Program-made: the position numbers and the translations under genes
Part shown: one piece after another, positions 8,075 through 16,896 of the stretch
Layout of the letters: each line of letters opens with the position of its first letter
How positions within the stretch are numbered: position 1 is the stretch's first letter
Source of the DNA: Paenibacillus humicola
GTDB taxonomy: Bacteria > Bacillota > Bacilli > Paenibacillales > Paenibacillaceae
NCBI RefSeq assembly: GCF_028826105.1
Contig: NZ_JAQGPL010000001.1
Span: 3,932,501 to 3,996,500, forward strand
Reading direction: 5' to 3'
Length of the DNA stretch: 64,000 nt
Notes under the pieces: model-generated
Database searches by the model: none
What the model was told of the DNA's origin: nothing
Seen by the model: only the letters and a program-made list of their open reading frames with translations

Positions 8075-9322
8075 TTAAAGAGAGGCCAGCAGACGCGAGA
8101 GCTCCTCGAAATTCGCATTTAATTGTAGCGAAGTCCCGGCAGCTGCCTTCTCAATTGCCGACGGCTGCTTCAGCGCGCTTCCCGTAATGACGCACACGAT
8201 GCGCTCGTCCGGCGCGATGCGCCCTTCCCGAACGGCAATCGCGACGGCTGCGAGCGTGGCCGCCGAGGCCGGCTCCGCCGAAATGCCTTCACGGCCCAGC
8301 CAGGCCATCGCTTCGAGAATCTGCTCGTCCGTGACCAGCTCCCCGAATCCGTGCGAGTCGTACATCGCTTTCAGCACGCGCCGGCCGCCTTGAATCGGCG
8401 AATTGCCCGCCATGCTTTGCGCGATAGTCCGTGTCGAATCGCCGTAGCTTCCGGCCGAGGTCAAGCCTTGCCGGAACGCGCGCACGATCGGTCCCGTCGC
8501 CTCCGGCTGCACGGCGACCATCCGGGGCAGCGAGCTTATCCAGCCCAGCTCCTTCAATTCGCGGAATCCTTTCCACGCGCCCCATATGCCGCCGCCGGTG
8601 CCGACCGGCTGAACCACGACGTCTGGCGCTTCCCAGCCGAACTGCTGCGAAAGCTCATACGCATAGCTCTTCATCGCCTCGTGGCGGACGGGATTGATGA
8701 AGTTGACGAACTGGTACAGTCCCAGCTCCCGGACGCCACGCTCAAGCATCGAGGTAATCTCGTTCATTTCACGAAAATGCAAAATCGCCGTCCGGGCGCC
8801 GTAGAGGGAGATCATCGACCGTTTGACCGGATTGGCCAAATACTCCACCAAAACGGTCGTCCGGATGCCCGCACGCGAGCCATACGCCGCGAACGAGGAG
8901 CCGGCATTGCCCGAGCTGTACGTCAAGCCCTCGGTTATGCCCAATTCCTTGGCGAAGCTGACGGCCAGACTGAAGCCGCGGTCCTTGAAGCTCCCCGTCG
9001 GCATCAGCGTGTCGTTCTTAAAGTACAATTGGGACAAGCCGAGCAGCGGCCCGGCGTGTATCGACCGGACCAGCGGCGTGCCTCCCTCGCCCAGACTGAT
9101 GACATGGTCGCCGCTGCGCAGCGGATAAAACTCGTGCCATCGCCACATGGAGCCTTCCCGGCCGTCGAAAAGCTCCGGTTTCAGCTCCGCCTTCATCGCG
9201 TCCAAGTCATATTGAACTTCCAGCAGCCCGCCGCAGGCCGGGCATGTATTGAGCGCCCGGCGCATTTCGAACGAGGCCGAACAATCGTCGCACACGTAAT
9301 GCGTGGCATATGACCATTTCAA
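8075..9322 (-). CDS. Threonine-synthase-like PLP-dependent enzyme
   Basis: Fold-type II PLP enzyme, 415 residues, resembling threonine synthase. An N-terminal zinc-ribbon-like start carries CxxC pairs at 11-14 (CDDC) and 27-30 (CPAC). The PLP lysine is Lys113 in TGSFKDRG, SSGNAGSS follows, and the phosphate-binding glycine loop is GTGGGIWG near 243. TTG 9322 has AGGGGGC seven bases ahead. True thrC normally sits with hom and thrB; here it lies between a peptide importer and an M20 deacylase. A catabolic ammonia-lyase or beta-replacement role on a hydroxy- or diamino-acid is therefore at least as likely, which would also explain the RidA neighbour. Confidence 0.75.
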   Translation of the reverse strand: MKWSYATHYVCDDCSASFEMRRALNTCPACGGLLEVQYDLDAMKAELKPELFDGREGSMWRWHEFYPLRSGDHVISLGEGGTPLVRSIHAGPLLGLSQLYFKNDTLMPTGSFKDRGFSLAVSFAKELGITEGLTYSSGNAGSSFAAYGSRAGIRTTVLVEYLANPVKRSMISLYGARTAILHFREMNEITSMLERGVRELGLYQFVNFINPVRHEAMKSYAYELSQQFGWEAPDVVVQPVGTGGGIWGAWKGFRELKELGWISSLPRMVAVQPEATGPIVRAFRQGLTSAGSYGDSTRTIAQSMAGNSPIQGGRRVLKAMYDSHGFGELVTDEQILEAMAWLGREGISAEPASAATLAAVAIAVREGRIAPDERIVCVITGSALKQPSAIEKAAAGTSLQLNANFEELSRLLASL

Positions 9323-9334
9323 CTCGATTGCCCC

Positions 9335-10186
9335 CTAGCCCAGCCTTGATTTGGGATCCAAATAATCGCGCAGCGCGTCCCCGATAATGTTGATGGAGAG
9401 CACGACCAGCAGAATGCACAGTCCAGGCAGCACCGAGATCCACCAGGCGCTGGTCATGTACAGCTGGCCGCCGCTCAGCATGTTTCCCCAGCTCGGAATA
9501 TCGATCGGAACGCCGAGTCCCAGGAAGCTGAGCGACGATTCCGCGATAATCGCCGATGCGATTTGGAACGCCCCGATTGTGATGACAGGCGCGTACACGT
9601 TCGGCAAAATATGACGGTACAGCACGCGCAGGTCGCTCGCGCCGATCGTCTGCGCCGCCACGACGAAGTCGCTGCCTCGGATGCTGAGCACCTGCGAGCG
9701 GACGACCCGCGCATACGATACCCAGCCGGTCACGCCGAGCACAAAGACCAGATTGTCCATGCCGCCGCCGAGCACCGCCACGATCGCGAGCGCCAGCAGA
9801 ATGGTCGGAAAAGCCAGCTGAATGTCGGCCAGACGCATCATAATCTGATCGATCGCTTTATAAAAACCGGACAGCAGGCCGATGACCGTGCCGAGCACGC
9901 CCGACAGGCAAGCCGCCAGAACGCCGACCATGATCGATACTCTCGCCCCGGCGATCAGCCGGCTCAAGATGTCCCTGCCAAGATCGTCCGTCCCCAGCGC
10001 ATGGCCGTGCACCGAGCCTTGCAGCCAGAACGGGGGCTTCAGGCGGTTCATCAAATCCTGCGCGTTGGGATCCTTCACAGTAAGCAGCGGGCCGGCAATC
10101 GCCAAAATGATGAACAGGCCAAGAATAACCATCGAGAACGTGACGATCGCCCCGCCGGATCTTAATTTCAAAAGTTTTTTAATCAT
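9335..10186 (-). CDS. Dipeptide/oligopeptide ABC transporter permease (DppC type)
   Basis: Membrane subunit of the peptide importer, 283 residues and about six helices. The N-terminal DppC/OppC region is followed by the periplasmic loop motif GTDDLGRDILSRLI and the ATPase-contact region AAQTIGASDLRVLYRHILPNVYAPV, then ESSLSFLGLGVP, all hallmark DppC segments. It follows the DppB-type gene by 14 bases and precedes the threonine-synthase-like gene by 12, so it is internal to one operon. Confidence 0.9.
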   Translation of the reverse strand: MIKKLLKLRSGGAIVTFSMVILGLFIILAIAGPLLTVKDPNAQDLMNRLKPPFWLQGSVHGHALGTDDLGRDILSRLIAGARVSIMVGVLAACLSGVLGTVIGLLSGFYKAIDQIMMRLADIQLAFPTILLALAIVAVLGGGMDNLVFVLGVTGWVSYARVVRSQVLSIRGSDFVVAAQTIGASDLRVLYRHILPNVYAPVITIGAFQIASAIIAESSLSFLGLGVPIDIPSWGNMLSGGQLYMTSAWWISVLPGLCILLVVLSINIIGDALRDYLDPKSRLG

Positions 10187-10200
10187 TCATCCGCACCGTC

Positions 10201-11118
10201 CTATTCCAGCTCGATCCGCGGATCAACGAATACATAGCAGATATCCACCAGAAGATTTATCAGTACGAAAATGCCGGCCAACAGAATAAGCGCGCCCTGC
10301 ACCAGCGGAAAATCGCGGTTATAGATCGCCTGGACGAGCAGCTGGCCGACGCCCGGCCAGGCGAACACGCTCTCCGTCACGACCGAGCCGCCGAGCAGCG
10401 ACCCGATCTCCAGGCCGACGACCGTGATGACGGGCAGCAATGCGTTGCGAAGCGCATGCTTGGCCATGACTTTGCCGGGCATAAGCCCCTTGGCGCGCGC
10501 GGTTCGGATATAATCCGAACCGCGTGTCTCGATCAGGGACGAGCGAAGCAGTTTGGTCACCAATGCCATCAGATGCAGTCCGAGGGCAATGGCGGGCAAA
10601 ATCAGATGCTTCCAGCCGCCGATGCCGCCGGTCGGAAGCCAGTGCAGCTCGACCGCAAAGAGCAGCACGAGCACGATCCCCATCCAGAACACCGGAATCG
10701 ACTGCCCGATCAGCACCAGAGAGATGATGCCTTTGTCGGCCGCCTTGCCGCGTTTCACCGCCGAGAGGATCCCGGCGGGGATAGCGATGATTAACGAGAA
10801 GATCAGAGACGCACCGGCGAGCTGAAGCGTCGCCGGCAGTCGTTCGCCGATCAATTGAATGGTCGGCTGCTGATACCGCAGCGACTCTCCCAAATCCAGA
10901 TGAAGCAGATCCTTCAAATAAATACCGTACTGCTCAAGCAGAGAATGATCCAGACCCAGGGCGGCTCGCAGTTGAGCCTCCTGTTCCACGGTAGCATCGG
11001 GAGGCAGCATAATCGATACCGGATCTCCTGTAAGTCGGGTGATGAAGAAGACGACTGTCGCCACGCCGAACAGCACAAAGATCGCATAGAACAAGCGACG
11101 GAGAATATAAGCGATCAA
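10201..11118 (-). CDS. Dipeptide/oligopeptide ABC transporter permease (DppB type)
   Basis: Second membrane subunit of the peptide importer. The opening MIAYILRRLFYAIFVL, FFITRLTGDP, and the coupling segment YIRTARAKGLMPGKVMAKHALRNALLPV (read in two overlapping parts) are typical DppB/OppB features, as is the final GVGQLLVQAIYNRDFPLVQG. Length 305 is normal. The start is TTG 11118 with AGGTGG six bases ahead. It lies between the receptor gene and the DppC-type gene. Confidence 0.9.
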   Translation of the reverse strand: MIAYILRRLFYAIFVLFGVATVVFFITRLTGDPVSIMLPPDATVEQEAQLRAALGLDHSLLEQYGIYLKDLLHLDLGESLRYQQPTIQLIGERLPATLQLAGASLIFSLIIAIPAGILSAVKRGKAADKGIISLVLIGQSIPVFWMGIVLVLLFAVELHWLPTGGIGGWKHLILPAIALGLHLMALVTKLLRSSLIETRGSDYIRTARAKGLMPGKVMAKHALRNALLPVITVVGLEIGSLLGGSVVTESVFAWPGVGQLLVQAIYNRDFPLVQGALILLAGIFVLINLLVDICYVFVDPRIELE

Positions 11119-11143
11119 TTCATTCCACCTCCGAAGTACACCG

Positions 11144-12724
11144 TCAGTTCACCGATGCATTGTACATCCAGAGCAAGCCGATGGAATTAGGCGTCCAGGA
11201 TACGCGCTTGGTCATGCCGTAATAGCTGTCGAGCTGATACAGGTAGACGAACGGCGCTTCTTCCTTCAGCAGCTGCTGCAGCTTGGTGAACGCTTGCTGG
11301 CGGACCTGCGGATCGATCGACTGCTCTTCCTGATCGATAAGCTTATCGGCGTCGGCGTTTTTCCAGCGGTTGTACTTGCGGTCGCTCTTAATATAAGACT
11401 GGAAATTGCTGAGTGCGTCCATCGTCCAGCCCGTATTGCCCTGATAGTACATCGGGGATGCTTTGCCCGCGACGATGTTCGCCGTGAAGGTCTTGCTGTC
11501 CATCAGGTTGACGTTTACCTTAATCCCCACTTGACCAAGCTGGGCGGCAATGATCTGGACATAGCTCGCATTGGTATTGTCCGCATCCATCGAAATCGTG
11601 AAGCCGTTCGGATAGCCGGCGTCCGCGAGAAGCTGCTTGGCTTTGGCCGGATCGTAGTCGTACGGCGCAATATTGGCGTCATAGCCGAAATTTTGCTTCG
11701 GAATGAGCGTGGAGACACGGGAGGCTTTGCCGCCGAGAACCGAGTCGATAATGGACTTTACGTCGATCGCATAGTTCATCGCTTGGCGGACTTCCTTCTT
11801 GGCCAGATGCTCCTCGGACGTATTCAGCGAGATGTAGAAGGTGCGGATCCAAGGGCTCGTCACAATATTGACGCTCGAGTCATTTTTCAATTGATTGGCC
11901 ACGTCCGCGTTGATGCCCGTCGCGGCAATATCGACTTCTCCTGCCCGCAGTGCGGCGACCATGTCGGCAGCGTTCGGAATGATGCGGAACGTCAGCTTCT
12001 TAATTTTCGGAGCGCCGCGCCAGTAATCCGCATTCGCTTCCATCTCGACCTTGTTATCCTTCGTCCAGGAGACGAACTTGAACGGGCCGGTGCCGACCGG
12101 ATGGCTGGCGAAGTATTCGTCGCCTTTCTCCTTAATGTAATTCGGCGGAACCATGACGCCGCCGAACAGCGTCAGCTTGTTGGGAAGAATCGGATCGGGC
12201 GCATTCGTTACGAAGTTGACCGTGTAATCGTCCACAACATCGACTTCCTTGACCGAGTTCAGCTCGACAATCGGAGATGCCGTCGCCGGGTCCTTTAAGC
12301 GGTCGATGCTGTATTTGACGACGTTCGCGTTGAAGCTCTCGCCGTCATGGAACTTGACGCCTTGGCGCAGCTTGAACTGCCAGGTATGATCGTCAATGGC
12401 TTTCCACTCCGTAGCCAGCGCGGGTGCGAGTTTGTTGTCGGCGTCGCGCGTCACCAGCGTGTCGAACATGTTGCTGAGAATGTTCATGTCCGGCATCTTG
12501 CCCTGCTTCTGCGGATCGAGCGTGGATGCGTCCGTGTCTTGACCGACCACGAGAGAAGCTTCGCCTACGGCCGCGGAGCCGCCGGCCGAGGGGGATGTGC
12601 CGGCATCCGATCCGGCGCTGCCGGATGGCGAAGGCGAGCTGCTTCCCGTGCCGCCCTTCGATGAACTGCAAGCGGACAGAAGAAGAACTAACCCCAGTAC
12701 CAAAACCAACCATTTCGTTTTCAT
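11144..12724 (-). CDS. Peptide ABC transporter substrate-binding lipoprotein (family 5)
   Basis: Extracytoplasmic receptor of the DppA/OppA family. A signal helix ends in a lipobox (LLLSAC), then a long Ser/Gly/Ala linker. The mature region opens with TLDPQKQGKMPDMNILSNMF and contains WQFKLRQGVKFHDG and SHPVGTGPFKFVSW, the defining family-5 landmarks. ATG 12724 has GGGGAGG nine bases ahead and gives a proper signal peptide; a farther in-frame ATG at 12742 overlaps the previous gene's stop and lacks a site. Substrate could be a di/oligopeptide, an N-acyl amino acid or a related compound. Confidence 0.9.
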   Translation of the reverse strand: MKTKWLVLVLGLVLLLSACSSSKGGTGSSSPSPSGSAGSDAGTSPSAGGSAAVGEASLVVGQDTDASTLDPQKQGKMPDMNILSNMFDTLVTRDADNKLAPALATEWKAIDDHTWQFKLRQGVKFHDGESFNANVVKYSIDRLKDPATASPIVELNSVKEVDVVDDYTVNFVTNAPDPILPNKLTLFGGVMVPPNYIKEKGDEYFASHPVGTGPFKFVSWTKDNKVEMEANADYWRGAPKIKKLTFRIIPNAADMVAALRAGEVDIAATGINADVANQLKNDSSVNIVTSPWIRTFYISLNTSEEHLAKKEVRQAMNYAIDVKSIIDSVLGGKASRVSTLIPKQNFGYDANIAPYDYDPAKAKQLLADAGYPNGFTISMDADNTNASYVQIIAAQLGQVGIKVNVNLMDSKTFTANIVAGKASPMYYQGNTGWTMDALSNFQSYIKSDRKYNRWKNADADKLIDQEEQSIDPQVRQQAFTKLQQLLKEEAPFVYLYQLDSYYGMTKRVSWTPNSIGLLWMYNASVN

Positions 12725-12741
12725 ATTGAATGACCTCCCCA

Positions 12742-13836
12742 TTAAGATATCTTCTTCATTAGATTGCCCGTAATGACGGCTGTCGGCTCAATGATCTGCT
12801 TCGGACGGACAACCGATTTGCCCGCATCGGAGTAAATGACGTTCGAAGCGTCACCGTCCGCGATCCGGAACAATGTGGCTTTAGCCAGCGTGCCTTCCAG
12901 ACGGCACCAGTCGTTCATCCGCAGCACGCCGGCCGGAACGGCCGTGACGCCTGCAATGACGTCGCACAGACTCATGCCGCAGTACATCAGCTTGGTCATC
13001 GTCACGGCCAGGCTGTAGACGGGACCGTTGATGTTGCGAATATGGGCATCGGTACTGATCGACACGCCCGATAGGCCTTGATTCAGCGCATTGCGGCAGA
13101 TGTCGAAGCTGAAGCTTGCCGCTCCATGACCGACATCGAGTATCACCCCTCTCTCGAGCGCTTGCTGCAGCGCCCTCCCGGGCGTGCCGCCGGGCTGCCA
13201 AGGATGGCCTGTTTTGCCGTGGAAGCAATGCGTGACCACGTCGCCCTCGCGAAGCAGATGAAGCACATCGTCAATGAGCGGAGGCGCTTCTCCGATATGC
13301 ACCATCAAGGGCAAGCCGGCTTCGGAGGCGGCTAGCAGCGCCATCTGCAGAGGAATGAGCCCGAGCTTGCCGACGATGGCGCCGCTGGACCTGACCTTGA
13401 TGCCGCACACGAAAGGCGCCTGACCGACAGCCGCCGAAACGGTCTTGTCGATATCGATCAAGGATAAATCGGTGAACTCGCGGATGTGGGCCAGTCCGAT
13501 GGAGCTGATATTCAGCCACGACCGGATCTCGGTCTCGAACCGGGGCGCAACGTATTCCCGAAGCCCGCGGATCGTTCCTTCTCCGGCACTGCCGGCGTCG
13601 GCGATCAGATGAACGCCGGTCGCCAGACCGATCGCGTCCGCCGGGACGCTGAGATCGGCTACCCCGTCGTAGACATGGGCGTGAAGATCGATCCAGCCGG
13701 GCGACAAATACACGTCGGGACGGACGTCTGCGTCCGTGCGGTGCAGCGCGAAGCCTTCTTCCGTCCGTTCCAGCGCGGCCGGATAGACCGAACGGGTCAA
13801 AGGATCGACGACGGAAACATAGGATGGATAGTCCAT
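12742..13836 (-). CDS. Amidohydrolase/deacetylase, EF0837/AHA3915 family
   Basis: Metal-dependent amidohydrolase-superfamily deacetylase, 364 residues. The strand-1 metal motif is GWIDLHAHVYDG (His52, His54), a candidate carbamylated Lys sits in CGIKVRSSGAIVG, ligands His follow in MVHIGEAPP and THCFHGKTG, and the catalytic Asp is in ISTDAH. HAHVY is the hallmark of the EF0837 branch, whose characterised members are reported to remove acyl groups from D-configured amino-acid or hydroxy-acid derivatives. ATG 13836 has AGTGAGG about 8 bases ahead; the longer frame to 13950 runs into the upstream ATPase gene. It is inserted between the importer ATPases and the receptor, so substrate is probably what that importer delivers. 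Confidence 0.82.
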   Translation of the reverse strand: MDYPSYVSVVDPLTRSVYPAALERTEEGFALHRTDADVRPDVYLSPGWIDLHAHVYDGVADLSVPADAIGLATGVHLIADAGSAGEGTIRGLREYVAPRFETEIRSWLNISSIGLAHIREFTDLSLIDIDKTVSAAVGQAPFVCGIKVRSSGAIVGKLGLIPLQMALLAASEAGLPLMVHIGEAPPLIDDVLHLLREGDVVTHCFHGKTGHPWQPGGTPGRALQQALERGVILDVGHGAASFSFDICRNALNQGLSGVSISTDAHIRNINGPVYSLAVTMTKLMYCGMSLCDVIAGVTAVPAGVLRMNDWCRLEGTLAKATLFRIADGDASNVIYSDAGKSVVRPKQIIEPTAVITGNLMKKIS

Positions 13837-13859
13837 GCAAAGAACCTCACTCTCGATTG

Positions 13860-14822
13860 TTAATACAGATGGCAGGACACGCTGTGACGCGGAGCGGCTT
13901 CCTTCAGCGCCGGCTTCTGGCGGGCACAAATGTCCATCGCTTGGGGACAACGGGGGTGAAACGGGCAGCCGGCCGGCGGATTGGCGGGATTGGGCAGCTC
14001 GCCCTCGAGCACGATCCGCTGCCGGTTCGCCTCACGCCTGGCGACCGGCGCGGAAGCCAGCAGCGCTTGGGTGTAAGGATGCAGAGGGCTGCCGTACACA
14101 TCGCTTTTGTCGCCCAGCTCGACCATGCTGCCCAGGTACATCACGCCGACGCGGGCGCTAATATGACGCACCACGGCGAGATTGTGGGAGATGAAGATGT
14201 AGGCCAGGTTCAATTCATGCTTCAAATCCATCATCAAATTCAAAATTTGCGATTGAATCGACACGTCGAGAGCAGAGACCGCTTCATCCGCCACGATGAG
14301 CTTGGGATTCAGCGAGATGGCCCGGGCGATGCCAATGCGCTGCCGCTGTCCTCCGGAAAATTGGTGGGGATACCGCTCCAGATCTCTGGCGCGGAGCCCG
14401 ACCCGCTCGAGCAGACCGGCCGCCTTCTCCAATGCTTCCTTCTTCCGAATCCCCTTGATGACAAGCGGCTCGGACAGAATCTGGCCGACATTCATCCGCG
14501 GGTTCAGCGACGAATAAGGATCCTGGAATACCATTTGAAATCGGTCGCGGATGCTTCGCAGCTGCGTCCGGCTCATCTGCGTCAGGTTGACGTCCTCGAA
14601 CAGAATGTCGCCGTCGGTCGGATCCGTCACCCGCATGATCATACGCCCCAGTGTCGACTTGCCGCAGCCGGATTCGCCGACGATGCCGAGCGTCTCTCCG
14701 GCCGCCAATTCGAACGACACATCGTCCACGGCCTTGACATGGCCGACGGTCCGTCTCAACAATCCGGAGCGAATCGGAAAATATTTCTTAATATTCCGAA
14801 CTTTCAATAAATGTTGAGCCAT
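13860..14822 (-). CDS. Peptide ABC transporter ATPase (DppF/OppF type)
   Basis: One of two ATPases of the peptide importer. Walker [10 protein letters not shown] is near residues 49-57, the Q-loop in [14 protein letters not shown], signature FSGGQRQR, Walker [13 protein letters not shown] and switch His in FISHNLAVV. The C-terminal extension with Cys residues ([14 protein letters not shown]) is characteristic of oligopeptide-family ATPases. ATG 14822 follows GAAAGGAGAGG; an open frame to 14939 overlaps the DppD-type gene and is rejected. Confidence 0.92.
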   Translation of the reverse strand: MAQHLLKVRNIKKYFPIRSGLLRRTVGHVKAVDDVSFELAAGETLGIVGESGCGKSTLGRMIMRVTDPTDGDILFEDVNLTQMSRTQLRSIRDRFQMVFQDPYSSLNPRMNVGQILSEPLVIKGIRKKEALEKAAGLLERVGLRARDLERYPHQFSGGQRQRIGIARAISLNPKLIVADEAVSALDVSIQSQILNLMMDLKHELNLAYIFISHNLAVVRHISARVGVMYLGSMVELGDKSDVYGSPLHPYTQALLASAPVARREANRQRIVLEGELPNPANPPAGCPFHPRCPQAMDICARQKPALKEAAPRHSVSCHLY

Positions 14823-14848
14823 GTTCCTCTCCTTTCTGTTCCGGCTTG

Positions 14849-15814
14849 TCAGACGACATCGCACCGGATCCAATGCCCGGACTTGATCGGGCGCAATTCC
14901 TTCTCCGACTGCCTGCAGGAATCCCTGGCCAGCTGGCATCGATCGGCAAAGCGGCAGCCGTTCGGAAAATGTGCGGCATCGGGCACGGTACCGGGGATGG
15001 AATACAGCTCGTCCTTCTCCTCGTCCATCGCCGGAATCGAGTCCAGCAGCGCCTTCGTATACGGATGGCCGGGATTCGCGAACAGCTCGTCCGCCGGCGC
15101 ATTCTCCACGATCTGTCCGGCGTACATCACCACAATGTGGTCGGCGATTTCAGCCACGACGCCCAAATCGTGCGTGATAAGCACGATCGCCGTATGGAAT
15201 TGTTCCCGCATGGAACGCATCAGCTCAAGCACCTGCGCCTGAATCGTCACATCCAAAGCTGTGGTCGGCTCATCGGCGATCAGCAGTTTCGGCCGGCACA
15301 CCATCGCCATCGCAATCATGACCCGCTGGCGCATGCCGCCGGACAGCCGGTGCGGGTATTCCTTGACGATCGCTTCGGCGCGGGGTACGCCTACGAACTT
15401 GAGCATCTCGACGGCTTTCGCGCCGGCTTCCTTGCGGCCGATCCTGCGGTGGCGGAGCAGCGCCTCGGTGATCTGGTCGCCGATCGTCAGTACCGGGTTC
15501 AGCGAGGTCATCGGCTCCTGGAAAATCATCGAAATATCATTGCCTCGGATTTCCGACATCTCGCGTTCGTTCAGCGGAACGAGGTCCCGTCCGTCGAACC
15601 GTATTTCGCCGGCGACGATCCGGCCCTGCGGTTTGGGCAAAAGTCCCATGATGGACAGGGACGTCATGCTTTTGCCTGAACCGGACTCGCCTACGACACA
15701 GACGATCTGGCCCGGATAAACGTCCAGATCGACGCCGTCGACGGCTCGCACCTCGGCTCCGCCGCCGACAAAATACGTTTTCAAGCCTCTAACAGACAGC
15801 AAAGGCTGCGACAC
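14849..15814 (-). CDS. Peptide ABC transporter ATPase (DppD/OppD type)
   Basis: First ATPase of the peptide importer. Walker A GESGSGKSM is near 42-50, the Q-loop MIFQEPMTSLNPV near 95, signature LSGGMRQRVMIAMA, Walker B LLIADEPTTALD and switch His in LITHDLGVV. The C-terminal Cys-bearing tail (CRFADRCQLARDSC) is the peptide-family extension. GTG 15814 has GGGAGG seven bases ahead. It follows the YheO-like regulator gene by 41 bases and is the first transport gene of the operon. Confidence 0.92.
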   Translation of the reverse strand: MSQPLLSVRGLKTYFVGGGAEVRAVDGVDLDVYPGQIVCVVGESGSGKSMTSLSIMGLLPKPQGRIVAGEIRFDGRDLVPLNEREMSEIRGNDISMIFQEPMTSLNPVLTIGDQITEALLRHRRIGRKEAGAKAVEMLKFVGVPRAEAIVKEYPHRLSGGMRQRVMIAMAMVCRPKLLIADEPTTALDVTIQAQVLELMRSMREQFHTAIVLITHDLGVVAEIADHIVVMYAGQIVENAPADELFANPGHPYTKALLDSIPAMDEEKDELYSIPGTVPDAAHFPNGCRFADRCQLARDSCRQSEKELRPIKSGHWIRCDVV

Positions 15815-15855
15815 GTCATCACCTCCCGGAAATAGCTTCTATTTTGTAAAATTCA

Positions 15856-16512
15856 TCATTTGGAGGCCGTTCCTCGTCCCTCGTCGAGGTAGTTGTAGAG
15901 CGTGTACTTGGAAATATCGAACAATTGGCAGACGCGGTCCCCCGCTTTCTTGATCAGAAACGCGCCGCGCTGGTCGAGAAACCGGATCGCCTGCATCTTC
16001 TCTTCTTTGCTCATATGCGAGACCGGCTTGCCGATCTCTTTCTGGCATTCCTGCAGCAAATAGTCGAGCAGCTCATTGACGTCCTTGACGAACACTTCCT
16101 CGACTTCCGGCGCCCGCGCCTCAAAATTGTGCTGTGTGATCGACTTCAGCGTTTTCTCCGCCATGATGAAATCCGAGATATCCAGATTGATGCAGATGGC
16201 GCCGATCGTCTTACCCTCTTCGTTCCGAATGTAGATCGAGGTCGAACGGAGAATCTTCCCGTCCTTCGTCTGCGTGATATAATTGTACCGGTCCCCGTTC
16301 TGCACGGATCCGCGCAGCACCTCGAGTCCCAAGTTGGTACCGCTGTCACCGATCGTACGGCCTGTCACCTGGTTGTTCTCGATCGCGATAATCGAGCTGT
16401 CGTAGCTGCGGGTTAAATCGTGCAGCACGACCTCGCACTTCTCGCCGACCTGAGCCGCGATTCCTTTGATCAACGAAGTCAGAAACTCCTTCTCATCGTT
16501 CACGTTCTCCAA
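15856..16512 (-). CDS. YheO/DauR-type PAS-HTH transcriptional regulator
   Basis: Transcription regulator of 218 residues. Residues about 10-115 form the YheO-like PAS domain (CEVVLHDLT, VTGRTIGDSGTNLG, YITQTKDGKILRSTSIYI, ICINLDIS); the C-terminal 60 residues are a helix-turn-helix of the DauR/YheO type (RFLDQRGAFLIKKAG, CQLFDISKYTLYNYL). DauR, the best-known relative, controls D-arginine use in pseudomonads, which fits an operon with D-residue enzymes. The start is TTG 16512 after AAGGGGG with 7-base spacing. A strong promoter and a palindrome sit just upstream, so it probably heads and autoregulates the operon. Confidence 0.85.
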   Translation of the reverse strand: MENVNDEKEFLTSLIKGIAAQVGEKCEVVLHDLTRSYDSSIIAIENNQVTGRTIGDSGTNLGLEVLRGSVQNGDRYNYITQTKDGKILRSTSIYIRNEEGKTIGAICINLDISDFIMAEKTLKSITQHNFEARAPEVEEVFVKDVNELLDYLLQECQKEIGKPVSHMSKEEKMQAIRFLDQRGAFLIKKAGDRVCQLFDISKYTLYNYLDEGRGTASK

Positions 16513-16530
16513 GTCATCGCCCCCTTAACC

Positions 16531-16561
16531 AAAATATTTTTTAGTTCAAAAAAAATATTTT
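16531..16561. promoter_or_regulatory. Perfect AT-rich palindrome, candidate YheO-like operator
   Basis: AAAATATTTTTT (16531-16542) and its exact inverse AAAAAATATTTT (16550-16561) flank a 7-base centre. The palindrome sits immediately downstream of the promoter at 16570-16597 and before the regulator start, the place expected for a repressor site. Confidence 0.5.
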
Positions 16562-16569
16562 CAATAATG

Positions 16570-16597
16570 ATTATAGCCTCCGTTTTCGGCATGTCAA
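16570..16597 (-). promoter_or_regulatory. Strong sigma-A promoter for the regulator/peptide operon
   Basis: On the minus strand, perfect TTGACA (16597-16592), a 16-base spacer and perfect TATAAT (16575-16570) lie about 57 bases before the regulator's TTG start. With gene spacings of 12-45 bases downstream, it may drive all twelve genes to 4306. The remaining part of this gap (16598-16808) shows nothing recognisable. Confidence 0.75.
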
Positions 16598-16812
16598 CTA
16601 ATATTTCATGTAAAAAGCGTTTTCAAAATGTTCCATCCGCTTCTAAAGTGTTGTAATCGCTTCATTTTCCACGGTTACATGGCGCTTTTCAGATTCGTGT
16701 CATTAAATATGACTCGCCGGGAAAAGGTGTTTCAACCCTGCCGGCATCGAACCGGTCATGGCTCGTGCCGGGCCCGGGACTTCTTCTCTCCTCCGAATTC
16801 GACGTGCCGGTA

Positions 16813-16853
16813 TAAAAAAAGACGCCCTTTCCCCTATCGGGAAAAAGCGTCTT
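16813..16853 (-). terminator. Rho-independent terminator of the Old Yellow Enzyme gene
   Basis: A stem of about 15 pairs (arms 16819-16834 and 16838-16853, with AAGACGC and GCGTCTT at the base) is followed on the minus strand by a run of seven Ts. It lies 44 bases after the oxidoreductase stop. Confidence 0.8.
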
Positions 16854-16896
16854 CGGTTAACCGACTAAACCTTATCGGATCCCATCGGCAATTCAT

